Positions 1-6,107 of a stretch of DNA of 10,588 nt are shown here, in pieces. The stretch comes from CAYGZM01 sp964354365 (GTDB lineage Bacteria > Planctomycetota > Phycisphaerae > Sedimentisphaerales > Anaerobacaceae): NCBI GenBank assembly GCA_964354365.1, contig CAYGZM010000131.1:1-10588 (forward strand). The letters run 5' to 3'. How positions within the stretch are numbered: the first letter of the stretch is position 1; the number at the start of each line of letters is the position of its first letter. The notes beneath the pieces are model-generated. The model did not search any database. It saw nothing but the letters and a program-made list of their open reading frames with translations, and was not told the origin of the DNA. The position numbers were made by a program, and so were the translations under genes.

Positions 1-301
1 CGCGCCACAGGGGGCGGATTTCTTTTTTCATCAGGCCGATATCCTGCAGCCCGATAAGGTCCATACCATCAAGGACATCCGTGACTCGCAGATCCTTGTA
101 CAGTTCGAGGATCTCCTTGCGGGCTTCTTCGCTGTCGTCGAAGCTCTTGTTCATCAGCAATCTAACACCCTGCGGCGTAGTCAGTATTTGCGTCTTTGGA
201 GACTCCTTTGCATCCGTACCGAAAATGGCCAACATTGAAACGACCACAACCAAAAGGACAAAGTTGAAGTTTCCTGGCTTGTGCCTGGTTAAGCGATACA
301 T
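1..301 (-). CDS. RraA-like family protein with signal peptide, N-terminal part (partial)
   Basis: The first 100 residues are visible and the gene runs off the left edge. Residues 1-32 look like a Sec signal: a basic start (MYRLTRHK) followed by a hydrophobic run FVLLVVVVSMLAIF. After a short linker, a helical stretch (EEARKEILELYKDLRV) leads into TDVLDGMDLIGLQDIGL, which I recognise as the N-terminal region of RraA-like proteins (the fold of RraA and 4-hydroxy-4-methyl-2-oxoglutarate aldolase). The catalytic or metal-binding part lies outside the window, so aldolase activity cannot be judged. The ATG at 299-301 is preceded by GGGAGGT (minus strand, about 306-312) with about 5 nt spacing, a strong Shine-Dalgarno that fixes the start. 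The export signal is odd for RraA, known mainly as a cytoplasmic protein; the enzyme may act in the periplasm on keto-acids from sugar breakdown, which is inference. Confidence 0.7.
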   Translation of the reverse strand, partial: MYRLTRHKPGNFNFVLLVVVVSMLAIFGTDAKESPKTQILTTPQGVRLLMNKSFDDSEEARKEILELYKDLRVTDVLDGMDLIGLQDIGLMKKEIRPLWR

Positions 302-335
302 AAAGACCTCCCTATTATTGTTCAGAGTATGAGTT

Positions 336-349
336 CTGCAAAATTGCAG
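336..349. promoter_or_regulatory. Operator-like palindrome CTGCAA-AA-TTGCAG, copy 1
   Basis: A 14-bp dyad with 6-bp arms around AA, 35 bp upstream of the RraA-like start codon and just inside the predicted transcript. The 16-bp version (334-349) recurs as an exact inverted copy at 491-506. Two such sites about 150 bp apart on one promoter side resemble paired operators. A short RNA hairpin is the alternative. No regulator is identified. Confidence 0.4.
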
Positions 350-382
350 GTTAGGCCTATATTGTTGAAGAAAATCTAAGCG

Positions 383-411
383 ATTATGAGGCAATACATT
401 ACCCTTGAAAA
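383..411 (-). promoter_or_regulatory. Candidate sigma70 promoter for the RraA-like gene
   Basis: Read on the minus strand there is TTTTCA (plus 406-411), a 17-nt spacer, then CATAAT (plus 383-388). The -10 box matches consensus at five of six positions and the -35 box at four. Transcription would start near 376, giving a leader of about 75 nt that contains the palindrome at 336-349. The region is AT-rich, so chance matches are likely. Confidence 0.35.
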
Positions 412-436
412 GAAAAAATCAACAAACGATTTTTTC
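412..436. repeat. AT-rich perfect stem-loop
   Basis: GAAAAAATC (412-420) pairs exactly with GATTTTTTC (428-436) around a 7-nt loop. It resembles a weak terminator with T-rich arms but lies between divergent genes, directly upstream of the candidate RraA promoter and next to the GC-rich repeat at 440-488. It could insulate that promoter from upstream transcription or act as an UP-like AT tract. Confidence 0.4.
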
Positions 437-439
437 TGA

Positions 440-488
440 GTAGGGTGGGGCTTGCCCCATCGAAGTGGTGGGCTGAAGCCCACCCTAC
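440..488. repeat. REP-like dispersed palindrome (GTAGGGTGGG type)
   Basis: GTAGGGTGGG at 440-449 is the inverted copy of CCCACCCTAC at 479-488. Inside are two smaller hairpins: GGGGC-TT-GCCCC (447-458) and GGTGGGC-TGAA-GCCCACC (467-484), so the sequence can fold as one long or two short stems. Elements starting GTAGGGTGGGC and ending GCCCACCCTAC are familiar as dispersed extragenic palindromes in many environmental bacterial genomes. No protein is encoded; such units are usually thought to be moved by a transposase acting in trans. Confidence 0.65.
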
Positions 489-490
489 GT

Positions 491-504
491 CTGCAATTTT
501 GCAG
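491..504. promoter_or_regulatory. Operator-like palindrome CTGCAA-TT-TTGCAG, copy 2
   Basis: Same 6-bp arms as the site at 336-349, here around TT. The 16-bp segment 491-506 is the exact reverse complement of 334-349. It sits 2 bp beyond the REP-like element, so the two copies bracket the candidate promoter, the AT-rich stem-loop and the repeat. Looping by one regulator, or duplication when the repeat inserted, would both explain the pair. Confidence 0.35.
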
Positions 505-822
505 AAGCCTTTTGTTCAGAAACTTTGAGCGTTCTTATATGTACAAAAAACTAAACCAAAGGCCTCGAAATGCAAGTTTTTTTCCTTTTTAACAGTCAAG
601 AAACCCTGCACGTCCCATGTGGACTGGCCACGAAATCGGAAGTTTTGATAACGTCCCAAAGTTTCTGGGCAATCTGGCTGTTCACTTTGCGAACAACCAA
701 TTGCGTTTATCGCTTTATCAGCTACCAGCAGAATCGCAAACCTACAAGCTCTGCTGTGCTGGACAAGAGCTTACTATTGCCATTGCCCGAGAATAGTATT
801 ACTCAAACTGACGGGCTCACCT
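505..822. other. Intergenic stretch with no recognisable gene
   Basis: A plus-strand open frame (570-914) exists, but its product resembles nothing I know, it has no convincing ribosome site, and its last 30 or so residues are encoded by the dispersed repeat that follows. The only structure seen is TACTCAAACTGA (800-811), repeated in inverted orientation at 974-985, so that the pair brackets the repeat at 823-916. Confidence 0.5.
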
Positions 823-916
823 TGTCATACCTGCGAAAGCAGGTATCCAGTAGTGTGGTGGGTGAGTGGATTCCCGCTCCCCGATCAGGTCGAGGACAAG
901 TTTCGCGGGAATGACA
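823..916. repeat. Dispersed palindromic repeat (ATTCCCGC...GCGGGAAT type)
   Basis: The element opens with TGTCAT and closes with its reverse complement ATGACA. The left half is a hairpin, TACCTGC-GAAA-GCAGGTA (828-845), closed by a GNRA tetraloop. The right half is ATTCCCGC (870-877) pairing with GCGGGAAT (905-912) around a 27-nt loop. Read on the minus strand it yields the well-known spurious peptide WIPAFAGMT, seen in many bacterial genomes carrying this repeat. It is a small non-autonomous element with no gene of its own. The left arm has drifted from the usual ATTCCCGC sequence with the stem preserved. Confidence 0.75.
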
Positions 917-1036
917 CACTGTGCTATATTGCTGTCGCATAAGGACTTATCGTGCCATTTTCTTGAAAACCGGTCAGTTTGAGTAGTATTAGTATCTGCT
1001 TGCCGGCACGGAGGATAGGGCGACGCAGGCGTGCGA

Positions 1037-1100
1037 CCCGAGCGCCGTCTCGGTGCTATACAGCACAAGGGCTCTGGGAAACTCTCGGAGCCGTTTTCTT
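1037..1100 (+). ncRNA. Three tandem stem-loops with terminator-like end; candidate sRNA or attenuated leader
   Basis: Three hairpins follow each other: CCGAG/CTCGG (1038-1042 with 1049-1053), TGCT/AGCA around ATAC (about 1054-1065), and GGCTC/GAGCC (1070-1074 with 1088-1092), the last extended inward by four further pairs, two of them G-U. It is followed by GTTTTCTT (1093-1100). This spacing fits an intrinsic terminator at the end of a small RNA, or a transcription-control leader for the HzsA-like gene 167 nt downstream. TTGAAA (963-968) and TAGTAT (984-989) lie upstream but only 15 nt apart, so the promoter is uncertain. I do not recognise a known riboswitch class. Confidence 0.3.
1070..1100 (+). 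terminator. Candidate intrinsic terminator
   Basis: A stem of about 9 bp (5 Watson-Crick pairs at the base, then a stretch with two G-U pairs) and a 5-nt loop, followed by GTTTTCTT. The T tract is interrupted by one C. No protein-coding gene on the plus strand ends just upstream, so it would terminate a non-coding transcript or act as an attenuator. Confidence 0.35.
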
Positions 1101-1180
1101 GCCTGCTGTCAGCCCCAATGCGATAAACGCTCTTTTACCCGATAGTGTTTTCCCCACAACTCTTGGGAGGATACTAAAAT

Positions 1181-1192
1181 TTTGCCGGCAAA
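1181..1192. promoter_or_regulatory. Perfect 12-bp palindrome TTTGCCGGCAAA
   Basis: An exact 12-bp dyad with a central CCGG, 74 bp upstream of the HzsA-like ATG. Even-length palindromes with a central CG are typical of LacI-family operators, which often control sugar genes; that family link is only suggestive. Other regulators, or chance, remain possible. Confidence 0.35.
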
Positions 1193-1255
1193 GATGTGAA
1201 ATTGCACAAAAATCTGTTAAGATATGAATCATCAAACGTATTTGGTGGCGTTTTT

Positions 1256-1260
1256 GGAGA
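1256..1260 (+). promoter_or_regulatory. Ribosome binding site deciding the start of the HzsA-like gene
   Basis: GGAGA lies 6 nt before the ATG at 1267 but touches the in-frame TTG at 1261. The ATG is therefore the likely start, making the protein two residues shorter than the longest open frame. Confidence 0.65.
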
Positions 1261-1266
1261 TTGCCT

Positions 1267-3615
1267 ATGACCAGGGTAGTCATACGCTCCGGTTGTCTGT
1301 CTGTATTAGTGACAGGGTGGCTGCTAATTGGGGTGGCCACTGCGATTGCTGGGAATGAGGATAGCGATGCGCTGCAGGCAATGGTTGAAGCGGACTGGGC
1401 CGCCCAGGAGCGACGGAAGAATCGGACAGATGATGACCCTGCTGCCTTGCGCGAGGCTTTTCATCGGGCCGAACGGCTCATAGACGACCTTAAAGGAATG
1501 TCCGAGGGGCTTGTGCTCAATTCGGAGCTGGCGGCCCTGAATCGGCTGCGGGGGCAGGTGGAGGGGGCGGACTCGCTCGACCAGGCAGCCCGCCTTGACC
1601 TCTACAGGAGCGTCCGCTCTATCGCCAGGGGCGCTGCGTTAAAGAATCCGCTCATCGCATCGAAGCCGATAGTGTTTATGGAGCGGCGTCGCTTTATCTG
1701 CCAGATGCTTCACGAATATATCGGCTACTACTATGACTATGCCGACATTGCCGGCGGGGGGGTGTATGTGCTCGATGAGCCCGGGCGCTCCGCCAAAGTC
1801 AGGGACTTGATCGACGGGCGGCTGCCGCGCGGCAACTATACGACTCTGGCGCTGTCGTATGATGCCCGGACTATCTACTTCGCGTTTGTCGAGCGGGCCG
1901 TACAAAAGTATGATTACTACTCGCCCGAGCGCCGCTATTTTCACATCTTCGCTATGGATGCCGACGGGGCCAATCTGTGTCAGCTTACCGGAGGTCCGAA
2001 TGACGACTTCGACCCATGTCCCTTACCGGATGGCGGAATTGCCTTTATGTCCACACGCCGTGGCGGCTTTGCCCGATGCAACAATCCCTGGGAGCCGCTG
2101 CCGAGTTATACGCTGCACTGGATGGACGCATCCGGCCAGGGGGTGCGAACGCTGTCGTTCCACGAAACGAGCGAATGGCATCCCTGGGTGTTGAACGATG
2201 GGCGAATTGCGTATTGTCGCTGGGACTATGTCGATCGCTCGGCGGCGAACTACCACGGTATTTGGGTCAGCAATCCCGACGGCACGAGCCCGGTCATACT
2301 CTTCGGCAATTACACTCAGCGGATCAACGCCTGCTTTCAGCCGCGGGCAATCCCCGGATCGAACAGGGTCGTTTTCATCGCCGGCGCGCACCACGCCGAT
2401 GTGGGCGGGTCGCTTGTCATTGTGGACCCCGGTCTTACGAAATTCGACCCCGCCAGCGGTGAGGACGACTTCGATTCGATAGAGGTTCTGACGCCGGAGG
2501 TATGTTTTCCCGAGGCCCCCGGCTGGCCGAAGAGCTACTTCCACAGTCCCTGGCCCCTTTCGGAGAATTACTATTTGACGGCCTTTAGCTTCGAGCCGCT
2601 GCCGGGGATGGGTTCGGGCGTCAAGAAGGATACGCGGACGGCTCTGTACTACTTCGATAGATTCGGCAACCTCGAATTGCTCTACAGCGATGATGATATA
2701 TCGTGTATGTATCCGATTCCACTGGCCGGCCGTCCCGTTCCGCCGGTCATACCTTCTACGCCGGCTCTTGACCTCGAGGACGAAGGCGAGTTTGTGCTGG
2801 CGGATGTGCGGCAGAGTCACTTTGCGCTTCCGGCCTCGCGGCAGATCCGAAAGCTGCGTATCTTCCAGGTCCTGCCAAAGACAGACAATCACATCGTGAA
2901 CCAGCCGCGAATCGGCCATGCCAACGCCGAGAGCGCCCGTATGCTGCTCGGCGCCGTTCCGGTCGAGTCCGACGGCTCGGCTTATTTCCGTGCGCCTGCC
3001 TGCAAGCCTCTCTATTTCCAGGCAGTGGATGAGCAGGGCAGGGCGGTCCAGAGCATGCGCAGCGTCACCTACCTGCAGCCCGGCGAGCGCCGCAGTTGCG
3101 TCGGCTGCCACGAGCGCCGCGGTTCCGTGCCCGTCAATCGGCAGCGGCTCTTGGCGATGCAGAGGCCTCCATCGCAGATCGAGCCGGGCCCGGATGGAAC
3201 CCGGCCCTTCAGCTATCCTCGGCTTGTTCAGCCTGTTCTCGACCGGCACTGTGTGCGCTGTCACGATGGACAAACCGGCGAAGGAAAAAGTCCGCTGGTC
3301 CTGACGGGCGAGCCGGCCGAGACCTTCAGCAAATCGTACGAGAGCCTCCGACCATACGTCAAATGGTACGAATGGGGCGGCAGCAGCATAACGCAATTGG
3401 TCACCAAGCCCGGACGCATCGGCGTCGATGAGAGCCCCCTGATAAACGTGATTGAGAACCCAACGCACACCGAACAGGTCAGACTTTCCCCTGAGGACCG
3501 AAGCCGCTTGTATATCTGGCTCGACGGCAACGTTCCTTTCTACGGCACGTACGACAAAGACAAGCAGCTTGCGCAGCAACTCGGCAAGGCCGTCTCACCG
3601 CCGGTGATACAGTAG
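1267..3615 (+). CDS. HzsA-related secreted protein with two c-type haem sites and PD40/TolB-like propeller
   Basis: A 782-residue exported protein. Residues 1-28 form a signal peptide ending near TAIAG. A helical region (about 30-130) leads to KPIVFMERRRF (about 135-141), then TolB/PD40-like beta-propeller segments, for example FHIFAMDADGANLCQLTGG (from 225) and GIWVSNPDGTSPV (from 331). Near the C-terminus are two haem c attachment motifs, CVGCH (611-615) and CVRCH (662-666), followed by RLYIWLDGNVPFYGTY. This order, and a length close to hydrazine synthase alpha (about 800 residues), match the 'HzsA-related' proteins common in planctomycetes that do not perform anammox. In the anammox enzyme, as I recall, the active-site haem is ligated by a Tyr four residues after the CxxCH His; here that position is Gly619, so hydrazine synthesis is not supported. 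It likely binds or transfers electrons in the periplasm. The gene is probably co-transcribed with the propeller gene 52 bp downstream. Confidence 0.8.
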   Translation: MTRVVIRSGCLSVLVTGWLLIGVATAIAGNEDSDALQAMVEADWAAQERRKNRTDDDPAALREAFHRAERLIDDLKGMSEGLVLNSELAALNRLRGQVEGADSLDQAARLDLYRSVRSIARGAALKNPLIASKPIVFMERRRFICQMLHEYIGYYYDYADIAGGGVYVLDEPGRSAKVRDLIDGRLPRGNYTTLALSYDARTIYFAFVERAVQKYDYYSPERRYFHIFAMDADGANLCQLTGGPNDDFDPCPLPDGGIAFMSTRRGGFARCNNPWEPLPSYTLHWMDASGQGVRTLSFHETSEWHPWVLNDGRIAYCRWDYVDRSAANYHGIWVSNPDGTSPVILFGNYTQRINACFQPRAIPGSNRVVFIAGAHHADVGGSLVIVDPGLTKFDPASGEDDFDSIEVLTPEVCFPEAPGWPKSYFHSPWPLSENYYLTAFSFEPLPGMGSGVKKDTRTALYYFDRFGNLELLYSDDDISCMYPIPLAGRPVPPVIPSTPALDLEDEGEFVLADVRQSHFALPASRQIRKLRIFQVLPKTDNHIVNQPRIGHANAESARMLLGAVPVESDGSAYFRAPACKPLYFQAVDEQGRAVQSMRSVTYLQPGERRSCVGCHERRGSVPVNRQRLLAMQRPPSQIEPGPDGTRPFSYPRLVQPVLDRHCVRCHDGQTGEGKSPLVLTGEPAETFSKSYESLRPYVKWYEWGGSSITQLVTKPGRIGVDESPLINVIENPTHTEQVRLSPEDRSRLYIWLDGNVPFYGTYDKDKQLAQQLGKAVSPPVIQ

Positions 3616-3667
3616 GTTGAATGAGGCAGCGTAAATCATTTTTCGTTTCTTTCGGAGAATCCCGACA

Positions 3668-4972
3668 ATGTTCGGAAGGCAAGCGTTGGCATTACCAATG
3701 GCAGTTGGTCTGTTCTGTGTGGCACAGGTCCGGTGCGATGACTGGCCGCAATGGCGGGGTCCCAATCGCGATGGCGTCTGGCGTGAAGACGGTATCGTGG
3801 CGAAATTCGACGGTCCGCAATTGGCCGTTCGCTGGCGGACCGAAATCGCATCAGGCTATAGCGGCCCAACCGTGGCGGACGGCCGTGTCTATCTCACCGA
3901 CCGCCTGACCACCCCAGCCTCCGTCGAACGCGTCCACTGCTTCGATGCGATGACCGGCAGCGAAATATGGTCCCATTCCTACCGATGCGAATACGAAAAG
4001 GTGGGATACGGCGACGGGCCGCGAGCGTCGGTGGCAATCAATGAGGGACGAGCTTATTCGCTGGGCACAATGGGGCATTTGTTCTGTTTTGATGCCGCGA
4101 AGGGAGAGGTGCTCTGGAGCAAGGACCTCCGGGCCGAGTACAAAATCAGGATGCCTATCTGGGGCATTGCCGCATCGCCTCTGATTGAAAAGGACTTGCT
4201 CATAGCGCAAATAGGCGGCGAAGGCAACGCTTGCATAGTGGCGTTTGATAAGGTCTCGGGAAAAGAGAAATGGCGGGCGTTGAACGACCGCGCCTCATAT
4301 TCCGCTCCCATCGTGATTGAGCAGGCCGGCCAGCGTGTCCTCGTTTGCTGGACCGGTGACAGCATCTGCGGCCTTTGCCCTTCGAACGGAAAGCTATACT
4401 GGCAGCACCACTTTGTCCCATCCCGCATGGTCATCGGCATTGCCACGCCGGTTCTTCAAGACAACCATTTGTTCGTGAGCAGCTTTTACGACGGCTCGCT
4501 TCTGCTCAGGGTCAATCCCGGCGAGCTTGCCGTCGAAGAAATCTGGCGGCGAAAGGGCCCCAGCGAGACGGATACCGACAGCCTTCATTGTTGCATATCC
4601 ACACCGCTGTTGCAGGGGGACTGTATCTATGGCGTCGATAGTCACGGCGAGCTTCGCTGCCTGGACTTGAAAACCGGCGACCGCATCTGGGAGAGCCTGG
4701 AGGCGGTTCCAAAGGCCCGGTGGTCGAATATTCACATTGTGCGGAATGGAGACAAGATTTGGATGTTCAACGAGCGCGGCGAGCTGATTATCTGCGGGCT
4801 TTCGCCGGAGGGCTTTAAGGAAATCAGCCGCACCAAGCTGATTGATCCTACGGAAGGGCAGCTCAACCAGCGCGGCGGGGTCTGCTGGTCCCATCCTGCC
4901 TACGCCAACAGGCACATATACATCAGAAATGACAAGGAGCTTATCTGCGCGGACCTCTCAGCCAGGAATTGA
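3668..4972 (+). CDS. Secreted PQQ-like (BamB-type) beta-propeller protein
   Basis: A 434-residue protein with a signal peptide (residues 1 to about 23) and a mature start DDWPQWRGPNRDG (24-36), a signature of the large planctomycete family of PQQ-binding-like propeller proteins. At least five blade motifs ending in a Trp docking segment are visible: VHCFDAMTGSEIW (from 89), LFCFDAAKGEVLW, IVAFDKVSGKEKW, ICGLCPSNGKLYW and LRCLDLKTGDRIW. Catalytic residues of true quinoprotein dehydrogenases are not evident, so it may be a scaffold or binding protein rather than an alcohol dehydrogenase. The ATG follows GGAGAA at 3654-3659. It lies 52 bp after the HzsA-like gene with no terminator between, suggesting one operon and a shared exported role. 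The physical partner and any cofactor are unknown. Confidence 0.8.
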   Translation: MFGRQALALPMAVGLFCVAQVRCDDWPQWRGPNRDGVWREDGIVAKFDGPQLAVRWRTEIASGYSGPTVADGRVYLTDRLTTPASVERVHCFDAMTGSEIWSHSYRCEYEKVGYGDGPRASVAINEGRAYSLGTMGHLFCFDAAKGEVLWSKDLRAEYKIRMPIWGIAASPLIEKDLLIAQIGGEGNACIVAFDKVSGKEKWRALNDRASYSAPIVIEQAGQRVLVCWTGDSICGLCPSNGKLYWQHHFVPSRMVIGIATPVLQDNHLFVSSFYDGSLLLRVNPGELAVEEIWRRKGPSETDTDSLHCCISTPLLQGDCIYGVDSHGELRCLDLKTGDRIWESLEAVPKARWSNIHIVRNGDKIWMFNERGELIICGLSPEGFKEISRTKLIDPTEGQLNQRGGVCWSHPAYANRHIYIRNDKELICADLSARN

Positions 4973-5074
4973 TTATTATTGGCGCATTGCTGGAGAAATC
5001 TCGTCGGCCTTGACGCTTCCGCCGCTGGGCTGTTTCACGATGTGCTGATACGGGGAATTGTCTGCAAAAAAATC

Positions 5075-5103
5075 TTGAGTGGATTGGGCGTCTGATATAT
5101 ACT
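5075..5103 (+). promoter_or_regulatory. Sigma70-type promoter of the tRNA gene
   Basis: TTGAGT (5075-5080), exactly 17 nt, then TATACT (5098-5103). Each box matches consensus at four or five of six positions. Transcription would begin near 5110, about 6 nt before the mature tRNA 5' end, so the 5' leader is very short. Confidence 0.75.
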
Positions 5104-5115
5104 TGCTACGGCTTG

Positions 5116-5187
5116 GGGCTCGTAGCTCAGCGGTAGAGCAGTGGACTCATAATCCATTGGTCCAAGGTTCAAATCCTTGCGGGCCCA
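5116..5187 (+). tRNA. tRNA with anticodon CAU (elongator Met, or Ile decoding AUA after lysidine modification)
   Basis: A complete 72-nt cloverleaf: acceptor GGGCTCG/CGGGCCC with one G-U pair, D arm GCTC-AGCGGTA-GAGC, anticodon stem GTGGA/TCCAT around loop CTCATAA, variable TGGTC, T arm CAAGG-TTCAAAT-CCTTG, and discriminator A at 5187. CCA is not encoded. CAU can belong to initiator Met, elongator Met or Ile2. The 1-72 pair is a normal G-C and the anticodon stem lacks three G-C pairs, which argues against initiator. The CTCATAA loop followed by a TGGTC-type variable region resembles tRNA-Ile2 (substrate of TilS) as well as elongator Met, and I cannot separate the two. The gene has its own strong promoter. 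Confidence 0.92.
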
Positions 5188-5599
5188 GTTTTGGAAGCAA
5201 GCTCGAGCGATTGCCTGCCCGGTATCCGCGCACGGCATCGGCGGGCGCGCGGCCAACAGCACCGACTGCGGCCGGAACCTCGATTCGTTCACCATCGAGC
5301 GGACGTTCCCCGACGGCGTCAAGGCCTTCGACGTGCTCCGTTGGCTTGCGAATTGCCATACCGAATTTGCCACCTACCTCCATGTGACGAAACGCGCCGC
5401 TCTGTCGAATCTCGCCGATATCATAGGCCGGGCGGCGGCCCACTGCGGGAAGGTCATCACCTGGGACGAAGCGATGGCCTCCGATTTCCAGTTCTGCCCG
5501 AACATAGATCGACTCACCGACGACAGCGCTGCACCAGTCCAGGCCGACGCCCAAGGCCGTTACCCGGCGCCGATCCCAGGGCAGTGGACAGAGATTTAA
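5188..5599 (+). pseudogene. Gfo/Idh/MocA-family oxidoreductase remnant, N-terminally truncated with internal deletion
   Basis: An open frame runs out of the tRNA 3' end to TAA at 5597-5599. From about 5219 it reads like the C-terminal part of planctomycete Gfo/Idh/MocA dehydrogenases: PVSAHGIGGR, NLDSFTIERTFPDG, FATYLHVTKRAA, then directly LSNLADIIGRAAAHCGKVITWDEAM and a C-terminal tail VQADAQGRYP...PGQWTEI. Intact members are about 420-450 residues with an NAD(P)-binding Rossmann domain first. Here the whole Rossmann half is absent, and the stretch normally between the TK-AA segment and LSNLADI (the substrate-domain helix region, very roughly 60 residues) is missing in frame at about 5390-5401. 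No start codon or ribosome site serves it; the frame begins inside the tRNA. It cannot be a working oxidoreductase. Extent of the deletion is judged from memory of the family. Confidence 0.65.
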
Positions 5600-5951
5600 G
5601 TTAGTCTCATTGAACATGACCTCGTCGAGACCCGCAACCGGTGGGCCGCCAATTCGGAGTGAACGGGCAGGTGGAGTCATTCCCAAGCACATGGATGAGC
5701 GCGGGTATTCAGAGGAGCCGTGTCGCAGGAGGTTCGCAGCGTCAACAAGCGAGCGTTTCTCATTATCGGTGAGACGGATATAACCTCCCCCTCAGATTTG
5801 AGGATCTTGTTCCCCAGGTGGAGATACTTCTTCTGGAGCGGGAGGTCCCGGCTTACGATCCGGGCTACTGTGGCAATCACCAGCGGTCCCAGCAAACTTG
5901 CTGGACGTTGAGCAGGCATTTCATTGTTCGTCACGATTATCCAAACACTGC
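5600..5951. other. Gene-poor stretch, unrecognised, possibly decayed coding sequence
   Basis: Short open frames exist on both strands (5720-5911 plus, 63 residues; 5677-5934 minus, 85 residues), but neither has a ribosome site or a product I recognise. The stretch follows the oxidoreductase remnant and may be more decayed DNA from the same event. No transposase motif, tRNA or repeat was seen. Confidence 0.4.
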
Positions 5952-5980
5952 TTGAATGCGGACGGCTCAGAGGATAGAAT
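5952..5980 (+). promoter_or_regulatory. Sigma70-type promoter of the DraG-fold/fucosidase operon
   Basis: TTGAAT (5952-5957), a 17-nt spacer, then TAGAAT (5975-5980): four and five consensus matches with optimal spacing. Transcription would start near 5987, leaving a leader of about 120 nt that contains two small hairpins, ATGC-GTTC-GCAT and ACCC-TACG-GGGT (within 6011-6045), before the ribosome site AGAGG at 6098-6102. Confidence 0.6.
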
Positions 5981-6107
5981 AGATAACTTATTATGCAGAG
6001 CCTATGCTCGATGCGTTCGCATGAATAGATGTACCCTACGGGGTGAATAATGCCAGTGAGTCTCCTTTAACCCGAAAGACGAACAGAACACTAAGAAAGA
6101 GGTCCGT

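Noticed and set aside
570..914. Plus-strand open frame of 114 codons in the intergenic region
   Set aside because: No convincing ribosome site or recognisable motif, and the last quarter is encoded by a dispersed repeat that yields spurious peptides in many genomes.
817..1068. Minus-strand open frame ending in WIPAFAGMT
   Set aside because: WIPAFAGMT is the known artefact of translating the ATTCCCGC repeat; the rest covers the stem-loop region.
2023..3579. Long minus-strand open frame (518 codons) opposite the HzsA-like gene
   Set aside because: It is a shadow of a GC-rich coding gene: its translation has no recognisable domain and the plus strand carries clear haem and propeller motifs over the same bases.
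1267..3615. Hydrazine synthase of an anammox bacterium
   Set aside because: HzsA-related proteins are widespread in planctomycetes that do not perform anammox, no HzsB/HzsC genes are adjacent, and the Tyr haem-ligand position appears to be Gly.
5147..5692. Minus-strand open frame of 181 codons across the tRNA
   Set aside because: It overlaps the tRNA and is antisense to the oxidoreductase relic, whose plus-strand translation matches a known family.
5116..6107. Integrated mobile element at the tRNA
   Set aside because: No integrase, no duplicated tRNA 3' end and no terminal repeats were seen in the window; only a gene relic supports a past event.
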